A stretch of 64,000 bases of DNA from Lampris incognitus (Eukaryota > Chordata > Actinopteri > Lampriformes > Lampridae): NCBI RefSeq assembly GCF_029633865.1, contig NC_079212.1:68315477-68379476 (forward strand). Reading direction: 5' to 3'. A program made the translations under genes and the position numbers. Below the pieces are notes generated by a model that was not told the DNA's origin, ran no database searches, and saw only the letters and a program-made list of their open reading frames with translations. Numbering within the stretch: position 1 is the first letter of the stretch; every line of letters begins with the position of its first letter. Of this stretch, positions 44,250 to 56,280 are shown piece by piece.

Positions 44250-45830
44250 TCAAGAAACCACGGGCACCGGTTTAAAGAGAGAGCACTGATTTACACGTTG
44301 TTCACCCCCCCCACACACACACACAGCCCCCCGACACAAGTAGAGATTTGCTAAAACCATCAACAAAACCAGCAGAGATTATCGTGAGTTTAAGGGAAAC
44401 TTGTCCAAGGTTAGACGTTGACAACGTTTCTCAGGCCAGCGCTGCCCTGCTGCTCACAAAGCATGGAGACGGCTGTGTGGCCGGCACGAGCTGATGGGAT
44501 GGCTGGGGAGAGGTGGGGGTGCGTAAGGTGTAGGAGGGGGGGGCAGAGCTTGAACTCTAATAATCCAAACCCCGTCAAATGTGACTCACGGGACGATCGG
44601 TGTCCAAGTGCAGTTACAGCTCATTCGCCTTGGTCTGCTCTCAGTGCAGTGCGTTACGAGAACAACACAACTCGGTCTCTTAGCCTGCAGGATGTGAGAG
44701 GGTAGGTTTAGGGATGCACTCATAACCAGCTGGGGGGGAGGGGGGAGAGGTGGTCATAACAGCATCACATAAGCACATCTTGGCCTGGGTTGAACCAGGG
44801 CACCCTGATAACAATGCGCCCCTGTAAAGCGACGCTGTCCCTAACTGCTGCTTATTTATTTATTTCTGTCCACCAGTCCTGGATTCTGCTCAGGAATCAA
44901 TGGCAGGCAGGACTGACGAAAGTTCTCACAGGCGTTTTTCCTTTTTCGTTGCCTCCCCCTCGTTCGTATCGGATTCTTAATCGGCCCTGTTCATTTGTTT
45001 TCAAAGCGAGATCAGAGTGAGGAGTTGCCACGAATAAGCCAAAGGATCTGCTCCTACCTACCGGTTCCTTATTCTTCACAGCAGAGGTCTATTTGCTTTG
45101 GATCGGGGACACCTTCCTCTCCGCTGCTAGACAAGGGCTTTTGAAGTGTCGGGGCGGACGCTCTCACATGACCACTCACACAAAACACTCTGGATATAGC
45201 GTTTGGCCAGCTCTTACGTACCGGTGTGGGGAAATGCAGGCCACACCATACATGGCCTGGGCATTACTACACTGATGACCAACCTCGCCTGTTCCAGGAA
45301 GGAGAAGAATGCTTAAGATATATTTAGCAATTAAAACACAAGCTGGGCCCAAGCTGAACCATGGTGCAACGAGTTGACTAAAAACAAGAGACTGTGTCTT
45401 AACCTAGCCCTGGTCCTGGTCCTGGTCCTGGTGTGAGGCAGTTCCCAGAGCCAGCGCTTTGAACCCCACCTTAGCAAAGCAAACCACTGCACCGTCTATT
45501 AGGATGCAGGCATCCTGGGAGGTATAGGTTGCACGCTTTCAACCACGGTTTCCCGGGAGGAAATAATCCTAGCCCTGATATTAATCTGAGGACTTCACTG
45601 TTTATTCTAATTCTGTAACAGTGCAGGCCACTTCAAGCAACAAGCAGTCTGTGTGCAGGCCTGTGAACACGGGGTTGCTGCTAATTCTGTCCTCCTTGGA
45701 ACAGGGTCCTTTCCTTTGTTTGTCCACTCTTTCAGTAAAGAACACTAAAGGGAAAAAAAAGCCTTTCACAATCTACGGACAAAACACCACACCAGTTTTA
45801 TATATATATATATATACACACACACATATA
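44250..45830. other. unique sequence, no gene recognised
   Basis: Mixed composition with a short (TA)n at 45799-45816. No convincing exon or repeat family. Confidence 0.4.
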
Positions 45831-45832
45831 TA

Positions 45833-47028
45833 CACTACCGTTCAAAAGTTTGGGATCACCCAAACAATTTTGTGTTTTCCATGAAAAGTCACACTTATTC
45901 ACCACCATATGTTGTGAAATGAATAGAAAATAGAGTCAAGACATTGACAAGGTTAGAAATAATGATTTGTATTTGAAATAAGATTTTTTTACATCAAACT
46001 TTGCTTTCGTCAAAGAATCCTCCATTTGCAGCAATTACAGCATTGCAGACCTTTGGCATTCTAGCTGTTAATTTGTTGAGGTAATCTGGAGAAATTGCAC
46101 CCCACGCTTCCAGAAGCAGCTCCCACAAGTTGGATTGGTTGGATGGGCACTTCTTTGAGCAGATTGAGTTTCTGGAGCATCACATTTGTGGGGTCAATTA
46201 AACGCTCAAAATGGCCAGAAAAAGAGAACTTTCATCTGAAACTCGACAGTCTATTCTTGTTCTTAGAAATGAAGGCTATTCCATGCGAGAAATTGCTAAG
46301 AAATTGAAGATTTCCTACACCGGTGTGTACTACTCCCTTCAGAGGACAGCACAAACAGGCTCTAACCAGAGTAGAAAAAGAAGTGGGAGGCCGCGTTGCA
46401 CAACTGAGCAAGAAGATAAGTACATTAGAGTCTCTAGTTTGAGAAACAGACGCCTCACAGGTCCCCAACTGGCATCTTCATTAAATAGTACCTGTTAGAG
46501 CCTGTTTGTGCTGTCCTCTGAAGGGAGTAGTACACACCGGTGTAGGAAATCTTCAATTTCTTAGCAATTTCTCGCATGGAATAGCCTTCATTTCTAAGAA
46601 CAAGAATAGACTGTCGAGTTTCAGATGAAAGTTCTCTTTTTCTGGCCATTTTGAGCGTTTAATTGACCCCACAAATGTGATGCTCCAGAAACTCAATCTG
46701 CTCAAAGAAGTGCCCATCCAACCAATCCAACTTGTGGGAGCTGCTTCTGGAAGCGTGGGGTGCAATTTCTCCAGATTACCTCAACAAATTAACAGCTAGA
46801 ATGCCAAAGGTCTGCAATGCTGTAATTGCTGCAAATGGAGGATTCTTTGACGAAAGCAAAGTTTGATGTAAAAAAAATCTTATTTCAAATACAAATCATT
46901 ATTTCTAACCTTGTCAATGTCTTGACTCTATTTTCTATTCATTTCACAACATATGGTGGTGAATAAGTGTGACTTTTCATGGAAAACACGAAATTGTTTG
47001 GGTGATCCCAAACTTTTGAACGGTAGTG
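45833..47028. mobile_element. Tc1-derived palindromic element, 534-bp arms
   Basis: Left arm 45833-46366 and right arm 46494-47028 are inverted copies differing at only a few positions (about 99% by eye), around a 127-bp centre. Flanked by TA (45831-45832, 47029-47030). The ends read CACTACCGTTCAAAAGTTTG. Each arm encodes the N-terminal HTH of a Tc1-type transposase (MARKRELSSETRQSILVL..., 46211 on plus and 46649 on minus). The central 127 bp continue the left-arm frame (RKRSGRPRCTTEQEDKYIRV). No catalytic domain. Confidence 0.95.
46211..46498 (+). pseudogene. truncated Tc1 transposase (HTH half)
   Basis: 95-residue frame: start MARKRELSSETRQ, helix-turn-helix (REIAKKLKISYTGVYYSLQR), the GRPRCTT hinge and RLTGPQLASSLN, then a stop. 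The DDE domain is entirely missing, so it could at most bind DNA. The first 55 residues are also encoded on the opposite arm (46649-46455). Confidence 0.85.
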
Positions 47029-47030
47029 TA

Positions 47031-47147
47031 CATACATACATACATACATACATACATACATACATACATACATACATACATACATACATACATACATACA
47101 TACATACATACATACATACATACATACATACATACATACATACATAC
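47031..47147. repeat. (CATA)n microsatellite
   Basis: About 29 units directly adjoining the palindrome's TA. Confidence 0.97.
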
Positions 47148-47149
47148 GC

Positions 47150-47155
47150 ACACAC

Positions 47156-47190
<35 letters not shown>

Positions 47191-47281
47191 TCAATATAGA
47201 TGTAGGAAAAAAACGTTTAATACATAGCAGTACAAGCTTGTTTTGTGTGTCGCTCAGTCATTGGCTGCTAAATCATGAGCG

Positions 47282-47352
<71 letters not shown>

Positions 47353-47367
47353 CACACATACATAAAT

Positions 47368-47398
<31 letters not shown>

Positions 47399-47428
47399 CA
47401 TACATACATACATACATACATACATACT

Positions 47429-47499
<71 letters not shown>

Positions 47500-47512
47500 A
47501 CGTGTGTGTCTG
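47150..47512. repeat. compound CA / TA / CATA microsatellite cluster
   Basis: CA runs at 47164-47190, 47283-47334, 47369-47391 and 47440-47494 with TA and CATA tracts between. Confidence 0.95.
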
Positions 47513-47529
47513 TGTGTGTGAACTAGAGG

Positions 47530-48985
47530 ACCATCTAGGAAAGCTGGGGGAAACGCTAATGCAGCAACTGACTTCATAGGCTGGACAGACGGCGTGCAGC
47601 ACTGCCAACATGTTTCACTGAGCTTCAGTTTCCATTGCCACTAAGCTGAGACGAGGACAACACAAGACAGACGAGTCATACAGCAGCTGTAACTCGTCAG
47701 GCGTACGCCTCATCAATGAGTTATGGATTTTAGTGAAGTCCTTCCACAACACCCTGTTTATCACCTTTACCGTAGCTGTATAGCATCAGCTAGTAACCTC
47801 TCCATTACCAGGAGATAAGCACTAACTGAGCTGGCAAGGACCCTGGTGAAAAGGTGTGAAACACGACAGACAGACAGGCAGACAGATGGACAGACTGGTC
47901 CTCAGTGGGTGATCACGGCTGCTGAATGCTGCGTATGACCTCACTTAAATTACAAAGATGGCCAAGACCAGCGAAACTTAGCGTGACGGCTTGGGGGCCT
48001 CTCTGCCAAACCCCTTCTGTTATGACCACCTGACAACCGTCTCCATCCTTCTTTCTGTCTGTCTGCATTCACATCCTGAAGGTACCACCATGACACCTAG
48101 CGCCTTCTACAGGATGCTTACAGCACTTCTCTGAGAGTTCATACTGAAAATGGGGGCTGGGGGGTTCATTGTGGTTGTCCCCCCCCCCGGCTGAATGGGG
48201 GCGCTCCTGACCATGTATTACATCATCTCTATCTGAATACTTGTACAGTCAGTAGTTTTAGCTGACAGTACTGGCTTTGGACTCCCTCCACCCCCTTGCA
48301 CCTCCACCTAAAAACCGGGCACGTGTTCAAATGCACATACACATCTACTGTTTTCAAGTTACTGGAACTGCTCAGTCTTACCCCGAGGTGCCCCGAGCCT
48401 GAATCCGGACCGTACCTAAGACGCTGTATGTGGACTTGGTCTATCTGTGTAAGGGCGTGGGTCACTGGTGCAGCATATTCTCCCGACAGACGCCCATTTG
48501 GCCCAACTGGACAAGTAATTAAACCAGAGATTAGCAGACTTATGGCTCTCGAGAGACCAGATGCCCCGTATTTTCTGCCCCCCCCTCCCCTCCCGGGCAA
48601 TATGGAGAATATTATTACTGTGCTTATCATATAGAAGTTCACTCAATGTCAATACATTTGAAAATATCTGACAGCTTTTAATGTGACGACGTCCCCGTAA
48701 TGCAGTAAACCATTGATGTGATAAACAAAAATACAGCCAGTAGCTCTGGGAACGTCATGCATTTCATATTAATGTCATAAAGGTTGCCTGAAGCTAATGC
48801 ATTTCTGCATAGGTTTTATTACATCACGATGAAGGTATCTTTTTTTTTAACTTATAATGATGTAAGGATGGATGTTGTCCAGCAATACTATTAGAAGAAT
48901 AAACAATAATAATTAATTATTGCCCAAACCTTATTTTCAAGTCACATTTAGTTTTTGCTGTGTTTCTGTACAGTATGATTCTTAG
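47530..48985. other. unique sequence, no gene recognised
   Basis: Open frames up to 137 codons exist on both strands near 48229-48642 but show no known motif. No repeat family seen. Confidence 0.4.
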
Positions 48986-48989
48986 TTTT

Positions 48990-50345
48990 CATTCAACAGC
49001 CCTCATCATCGTCACCCACAGCCCTCAGCATCGTCACCCACAGCCCTCAGCATCAACATCCACAGCCCTCAGCATCGTCACCCACAGCCCTCAGCATCAA
49101 CACCCACAGCCCTCAGCATCGTCACCCACAGCCCTCAGCATCGTCACCCACAGCCCTCAGCATCAACACCCACAGCCCTCAGCATCGTCACCCACAGCCC
49201 TCAGCATCAACACCCACAGCCCTCAGCATCGTCACCCACAGCCCTCAGCATCATCACCCACAGCCCTCAGCATCAACACCCACAGCCCTCAGCATCAACA
49301 CCCACAGCCCTCAGCATCAACACCCACAGCTCTCAACATCGTCACCCACAGCCCTCAGCATCAACATCCACAGCCCTCAGCATCGTCACCCACAGCCCTC
49401 AGCATCATCACCCACAGCCCTCAGCATCATCATCCACAGCCCTCAGCATCGACACCCACAGCCCTCAGCATCGACACCCACCGCCCTCAGCATCGTCACC
49501 CACAGCCCTCAGCATCATCACCCACAGTCCTCAGCATCAGCACCCACCGCCCTCAGCATCAACACCCACAGCCCTCAGCATCAACACCCACAGTCCTCAG
49601 CATCAGCACCCACAGCCCTCAGCATCGTCATCCACAGCCCTCAACATCATCACCCACAGCCCTCAGCATCATCACCCACAGCCCTCAGCATCGACACCCA
49701 CAGCCCTCAGCATCGTCACCCACAGCCCTCAGCATCGACACCCACAGCCCTCAGCATCGACACCCACAGCCCTCAGCATCGTCACCCACAGCCCTCAGCA
49801 TCGACACCCACAGCCCTCAGCATTGACACCCACAGCCCTCAGCATCGTCACCCACAGCCCTCAGCATCAGCACCCACAACCCTCAGCATCAGCACCCACA
49901 GCCCTCAGCATCGTCACCCACAGCCCTCCGCATCAACACTCACAGCCCTCAGCATCGTCACCCACAGCCCTCAGCATCGTCACCCACAGCCCTCAGCATC
50001 AACACCCACAGCCCTCAGCATCGTCACCCACAGCCCTCAGCATCGTCACCCACAGCCCTCAGCATCAGCACCCACAACCCACAACCCTCAGCATCAGCAC
50101 CCACAGCCCTCAGCATCGTCACCCACAGCCCTCCGCATCAGCACCCACAACCCTCATCATCAGCACCCACAGCCCTCAGCATCGTCACCCACAGCCCTCA
50201 GCATCATCACCCACAGCCCTCAGCATCAGCACCCACAGCCCTCAGCATCGTCACCCACAGCCCTCAGCATCAACACCCACAGCCCTCAGCATCGTCACCC
50301 ACAGCCCTCAGCATCATCACCCACTGTCCTCAGCATCATCATCAC
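48990..50345. repeat. 22-bp minisatellite, about 60 units
   Basis: The unit is cccacagccctcagcatc plus a variable gtca/aaca/gaca/atca. Because 22 is not a multiple of 3 and no frame has a stop, long frames (288 and 189 codons) cycle through three peptides every 66 bp. Variation is mainly at the four-base segment. Confidence 0.96.
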
Positions 50346-50489
50346 CCCATGATGAGGTTGGTCCGTTTAAAGTATCACCTTACTGCTGTTAAAGACAACG
50401 TTACTGTTGAAGAAAGAAGGTTAGGCTAATCAAACCACTGTAGAAAAAACCCTAACCCTAACCCGGGCAAACACCAAAAGCAGCACTGT

Positions 50490-50680
50490 TTAAGCAGCAC
50501 AGTGGTCCAGTGGTTAACACTGTTGCCTCACAGCAAGAAGGTCTGGGGTTCGAACCCCAGGCCATCCCCGGTCGTTTCTGTGTGCAGTTTGCATGTTCTC
50601 CCTGTGTCTGTGTGGGTTTCCTCCGGGTGATCCGGTTTCCTCCCACCATCAAGAAGACATGCATTTTAAGGTTAATACTC
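50490..50680 (+). mobile_element. SINE head (family A)
   Basis: gtggtccagtggttaacact, B box GGTTCGAACCC, body gtttgcatgttctccctgtg; ends before the tail. Confidence 0.83.
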
Positions 50681-50816
50681 CTGCCTGTGCCCCTGAGCAA
50701 AGCAATGGAGAGAAGAACTGGAGTTGGTCCCCGGGCGCTGCAGCTGCCCACTGCTCCAATACAACAGGATGGTTACATGCCGAGAACACATTCATTGTTA
50801 AAATACAATGACAAGG

Positions 50817-51215
50817 GCGTCTGGGTGGCGTGGCGGTCTATTCCATTGCCTACCAACATGCGGATCGCCAGTTCGAATCCCCGTGTTACCTCCGGCTTGG
50901 TTGGGCCTCCCTACAGACACATTTGGCCGTGTCTGCGCGTGGGAAACCAGATGTAGGTATATGTGTCGTGGTCGCTGCGCTAGCGCCTCCGCTGGTCGGT
51001 CGGTGTGCCTGTTCGGTGGGGGGGAGGGCGTGGGGAAATAGCGTGAACCTCCCACGTGGCTTACGGCTTACGACTGCACTTGAATCAGAGGAGGTATGTG
51101 GTAGTCTGCAGCCCTCCCCAGATTGGCAGAGGGGGTGGAGCAGCGACCGGGACGGCTTGGAAGAGTGGGGTAATTGGCTGGATTGGGGAGAAAAAGAGGG
51201 AAAAACCCAGAAAAA
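50817..51215 (+). mobile_element. tRNA-derived SINE (family B), full length
   Basis: The only plus-strand copy. Head gcgtctgggtggcgtggcgg with B box AGTTCGAATCCC, middle and A-rich tail (aaaaataaaaaaaag). Confidence 0.88.
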
Positions 51216-51255
51216 TAAAAAAAAGAATACACGGACAAATAAGGTGGCTTTCATC

Positions 51256-51437
51256 CATCTATCCATCCATTATCCAAACCGCTTACCCTGCTCTCAGGGT
51301 GGCGGGGATGCTGGAGCCTATCCCAGCAGTCACTGGGCGGCAGGCGGGGAGACACCCTGGACAGGCCACCAGGTCCTCACATGGGTTTCCTCTGGGTGCC
51401 CCGGTTTCCTCCCACAGTCCAAAGACATGTAGGTCTT
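51256..51437 (-). mobile_element. family-A SINE, inverted junction
   Basis: 51256-51372 is the SINE tail on the minus strand. 51378-51431 is body sequence (gggtttcctctgggtgcccc to caaagacatgtagg) on the plus strand. The two halves meet head to head. Confidence 0.78.
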
Positions 51438-52111
51438 TTTTTTTCAAAGACACATGTAGGCTTTCATTTCCTCTCATTTTATTTCATTTGGAATGTATTT
51501 TGGCCTACACTATTTACAAAACAGTTTCTGTATGCCCTGTGCAAAGCTGTACCACGACCAAGAAACACCAGAGAGCACGCCACTCATGACAAAGATAAAA
51601 CGCATGCTAAGTGATAACAAGAGCTAGCCCTGCATATTGACACATCCCAGCCAATACCATGACTACATCTTATAGTATTACTTCAAAGATTAGTTTCGTT
51701 CACATATATACTAACCTCAGTAAACACATAGAGAAGGAGGAAAGGCTCTGAATTAAAGTGAGTTAGTCAGCCAATCAGGTGCGGTGGTGCCTCGCGAGTC
51801 GATCATGCCTTGTCTGTATTTTCGCCTCGTTCTACTCCTGTTCATTCTACTGCAGCCTGCTGCGGTGTGTATTGCTTCTACCTGTTCATAGTATTTTGCT
51901 CACATCTCCTCCCCGGCATCCAGCTGCAGCCCTCATTTCTCATGGTTTCCCAGTTTGGAACTCTGCAGGCCTCACCCCCTGATCAACTCTAACAGACATC
52001 TGCGCCATCAGGGAGTGAGAGGGTCAGAGCCCTCATTCAAATACGGAGTCTTTCAGTAAAACTGCTTTCACTCATATGTGAGGTGACAGACTGAGATGGT
52101 CCTAACTGGGC

Positions 52112-52245
52112 TATGTGCAACGATCACAGACAACTAGACTCGCTAGCCCTTAGCTAACGGGTAGGACCCTTTAGTTGACTGGCTAACGTAGTCGCTCACG
52201 GTGCAAGAGATCCGGGTTTGTGTCCTGGTTGTGGCGGTTCCCAGC
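52112..52245 (+). repeat. tRNA-like module (copy 2), possible LTR end
   Basis: Matches 13202-13330. It is followed by tttgctacattggtgccaga, which looks like an LTR end plus a primer-binding site, and then by gypsy pol. Confidence 0.55.
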
Positions 52246-52249
52246 TGCC

Positions 52250-52870
52250 CCCCCGAATTTGCTACATTGGTGCCAGAAGAACTTAAAGACCCATGCATCA
52301 TTGGCCTGGACCTGCTGACCCACTGGGGAGCTCGTGTTAACTTGTCAGAGGAAACCATCACCCTTTGCATGAAGACCATGGTGCTCCAGTCCAGCCAGGG
52401 GAAGAACAGGCCCAAAGATCAACGAGCCAGTCACCAAGCAACTGCCACCCAGCAGGAACAGAGCCCCTGTACAGCACTGGAGTGCCACTACTGCCAGTGG
52501 CAAGAGGAATGGGGCCAGATGATGCCGATGTTGGTGGCAGTCCAGACCGCCAGCAACGAGTAGAGGTAGTTCCCCTTGGCTACGCAAAAACTGAGGCAGC
52601 AGCAGGAGGCAGACGTGACTCTGGTGCTGGTTAGGGGCTCGCTGGAGTGAACAGAGGTGTCAGCAGTGGGGCCCATGGTAAAGGCCTACCACTCTCAATA
52701 GGGCAACTTCGAGTTACACGACGGGCTGGCGTATCAGAGGAAGCAAGCTCCCGGATGAAGGAGCGAATTCCTGCAGCTATTGGTGCCCCGTGTGCTCCAT
52801 CCCCAGGTTCTCCAGATGGTCCAGGGCTCGGTGGGGGCTGGGCACTATGGGATTGCGATGTGAGTATTTC
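52250..52870 (+). pseudogene. gypsy pol with RT deleted (protease joined to integrase N-terminus)
   Basis: The frame near 52270 reads PCIIGLDLLTHWGARVNL, the end of a retropepsin-like protease. From about 52665 pieces read VKAYHSQ, GLAYQRKQAP, LLVPRVLHPQVLQMVQGSVG and AGHYGIAM, the region before and into the integrase zinc-binding domain. The RT and RNase H between them are absent. Frames are broken. Assignment by recalled motifs. Confidence 0.65.
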
Positions 52871-52974
52871 CAATATTGTGTATCCCTATTATAGAGTGAG
52901 TAAGCACCCATTTTTAGCCTGTCTCCGCTTACTTCACATTTAGAAAAGTTTAAAAAAAGGGTGTAGCTACAGAG

Positions 52975-53725
52975 GACAGTGATGGTGGTGTCCATGTATA
53001 AAGGCCATAAATAACTGTAGATGTAAGGACAAATGATGGCGGTCTCCATACATAAAGGATATAAAGGGTCGTAGAGGACAGTGGTGGTGGTGTCCATGTA
53101 TAAAGGCTATAAAGAACTGTAGATGTAAGGACAAATGATGGCGTTGTCCATATATAAAGGGGCGTAGAGGACAGTGATGGTGGTGTCCATGTATAAAGGC
53201 TATAAAAGGGTGTGGATAAAGAGGACAGTGATGGAGGTGTCCATATATAAAGGGGTGTAGAGGACAGTGATGGTGGTGTCCATGTATAAAGGCTATAAAA
53301 GGGTGTGGATAAAGAGGACAGTGATGGTGGTGTCCATGTATAAAAGCTATAAAAGGGTGTGGATAAAGAGGACAGTGATGGAGGTGTCCATGTATAAAGG
53401 GGTGTAGAGGACAGTGATGGTGGTGTCCATGTATAAAGGCTATAAAAGGTGTGGATAAAGAGGACAGTGATGGTGGTGTCCATGTATAAAGGGGTGTAGA
53501 GGACAGTGATGGTGGTGTCCATGTATAAAGGCTATAAAAGGGTGTGGATCAAGAGGACAGTGATGGAGGTGTCCATGTATAAAGGCTACAAAAGGGTTGT
53601 GGATAAAGAAGACAGTGATGGAGGTGTCCACGTATAAAGGCTATACAAGGGTGTGATAAGAGGACAGTGATGGAGGTGTCCATGTATAAAGGATGTAAAA
53701 GGGTGTAGATGCTGAGGATAGTGGT
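52975..53725. repeat. minisatellite, about 55-bp and shorter units
   Basis: gaggacagtgatggtggtgtccatgtataaagg...ctataaaagggtgtggataaa repeats about 17 times, with some units lacking the second half. Confidence 0.95.
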
Positions 53726-53729
53726 TATG

Positions 53730-55580
53730 GTGTTGTTCAGACTAGTGGTGGCGGTGTTAGAATACGACACCTCCCCCCAGCTTCTCCCAGGTATATCCAG
53801 CGCGTTGAGCTGGCTAACACTGACGTATGACGCGTCATCTTCCTCCTCGCCTCATATTTTACTGCTCTGACGCACTGCATGCCACGTGTGCCACCTACAG
53901 CACGTGGTTCTCACTCTCCTTGAAGCCCAATATGATGTAGGCAGAAAAACCGCAACCAGAAAACCCGGCATTAAAATTCAGAGACTAATATTCCGGAGGA
54001 TAATGCCCTGTACACCTTTAAAAAGGAATAACACATGTCTTCTGCACAACTAGATGCAACAGGGCAAATATGCCGCCTACCTCCGTCACATGGGCCACAT
54101 TTGTTTGCTGCAGCAGTCTGGAAAGGATCCATTGAGAATCGATTGTGCCTGCCAGCGGAAGTCGCACCAATCAATGAACTATGAGGCCCACCATGTTTTG
54201 AAAATGATAACATTGGCTGCGTGAGGGGAGATCAGTGTTGATGAGCTGCAAAATTAATTTGTATCCAATACATTTACGTTTACATCGAGTCATGTGCTGG
54301 CTGTACAGGCGTTTACTTGCAGATCAGCGTGTTTGGGGATGTGACGCTCCATTTCCACGCCATAGGGTTTTGCAGCTGTGGATGATTAAAGGCTGAGCCA
54401 ATGGCCTTGCCAAGTCACGTTGGTCCCTGCCCTCTGACAATGCCCCTAACACAAACTCTGCCTACTGAGCCTTGCCGGAACTAGCCTCTACCTTGCCTTT
54501 AGTTGTTCCTGTCTCCAGCTGAGACAGTATCTATGACACCTTAACCAAAACTTCACGTATCAAAGTGCCTGGTTGGCTCGGCCAGTTGAGCATTAACCCC
54601 AAGCTCAAATCTGATGACTCTGTACCAGGCCCAGTTTTAGCAATAAAGACATCACAGTGTATGTTCTCCTTTTCTCCACACGCTGGCGCCCTATCATGTT
54701 CTACTATCCTACGCTTTAATGCTTGACCAATAGAAAACGTGTTCAAAAATAATAAAAATCCCTGCTCTAAACCAACCCCTTAAAGAGTCACTTAACCCTA
54801 GACCACTTTAGTAAGTTTGCTGACATCTACGGCTCAAAAACCACAGGCGTAATGAGTCAAAAGCCAGGCCCCACTGGCATGATGGTCAACGCGGGCCTGG
54901 CCTGCCCATCACAATCACATGTAAAATGAAAAAGGTGAAAGCACGCGGCTTTAAAAGGACCAGGAAATGCACTGAGCAGTTGATGCCTGAAAGAGGTGAT
55001 TACTAGCGGACCGCTGCGCTACAGACGAGGAGTGGTAATAGCAAGGCCAAGATGGTGATAGACTAGCCTACTTAACACAATCTACTGTCGGAGCACCATA
55101 ACGGATGAAAACACACATGGACAACATTATTCATGTGTGCGCACAGACCGTATGAACACAAAGCACAAGTGTGCAGGTTGATTATTAGTCAGTTCTACTA
55201 ACATCATAGGTGCACTCTCTGGGCTTGACACTTCGACAGCTAGCTAACTCTCGGTGTGGATTTTGCTACACAGCCGACGCACGTCCATAATTACTACATG
55301 CAGGCACACTCTGCACATTTTGAACATACCATATACCGTAGAGTCAGTGCTCGAGATCTTTGATATGATAGTGATGAGATAGAGAGGGATCAATGTGTGT
55401 GGGCCCTAAACTGTTGTGGGCCCCAGTTCAGCTGCATTATCCGCGTATATGGTGGTTTCGCCTCTGTCAGAAACCATGTAAAGGTTAAAACATGGCAGGC
55501 TGGTCTTGGTACTCTTGTGATTTTAGCGTGGCAGAATAAACAAAGCAGCAGCTAATAACATTAACGACGGTCACTGACAA
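53730..55580. other. unique sequence, no gene recognised
   Basis: No repeat family or exon identified with confidence. Confidence 0.4.
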
Positions 55581-55584
55581 ACTC

Positions 55585-56280
55585 CTCATAGCTGCAGATT
55601 CTGGACACATTAACATCCTCATCTTACTCAGTTGCCTTCGACACCATTCCCACTCCATCTGGTTGACCATCTGGAACATTACCTTGGGATCACAGGAAAG
55701 GACATTCAGTGGTTTTGCTCCTCCTCAGTGACTGGAGACAGCATGTCACTTTTGGAGCTCTAAATCCACCCCAGCCCTGGTCAAACAGGGCCCCAAGGTT
55801 CTGTCCTTGGCCCCTTATTATTCTTTATCTACATGCTCCCTCTTGGTCAAATCATCCACCATCACGGCCTTAACTTCCACTCCTATGCTGATGACACTCA
55901 ATTGTACATCCATTCTAACCCTCTGCTCAGCTCCACCCCCCGACACTCATCAGCTGCCTCCACCAAGCCCTGGATGTCATCAACTTACTCAAACTCAACA
56001 GCAATAAAATGGAGGCCCTGGTCATGGGCCCCCAAGTCCCTTATTAAAAAAGTTGGGGACCTGGCCCTTACCATCGACGGCTGCACCATCTCCTTTGAAC
56101 AACACACCTGGTCCCTTACCGCCACCACCAACGCCACTTCTTCCACATGAAGAACATCTCCAGATTTCTACCCTCATTCCCGATTCTGTTGCTGAAAAGC
56201 TCACATGCTTTTGTCACCTCCCACCTGGATGACTGCAATGGCATCCTATTAGGGGCATCACCCAAAGACTGCTCCAGTAA
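55585..56280 (+). pseudogene. L2-type LINE RT fragment
   Basis: Broken frames: AFDTI, then [15 protein letters not shown], [20 protein letters not shown] (catalytic YADD about 55880), [11 protein letters not shown] and a later [17 protein letters not shown] different L2-type family from 35910-38222. Confidence 0.75.

Noticed and set aside
48229..48642. 137- and 112-codon frames on opposite strands
   Set aside because: No motif and no splice context; overlapping frames of similar length suggest chance.
48960..50392. 288- and 189-codon His/Pro/Ser-rich frames
   Set aside because: Translation of a 22-bp minisatellite in rotating frame; not a gene.
52978..53522. 190-codon DTTITVL-repeat frame on the minus strand
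   Set aside because: Minisatellite translation.
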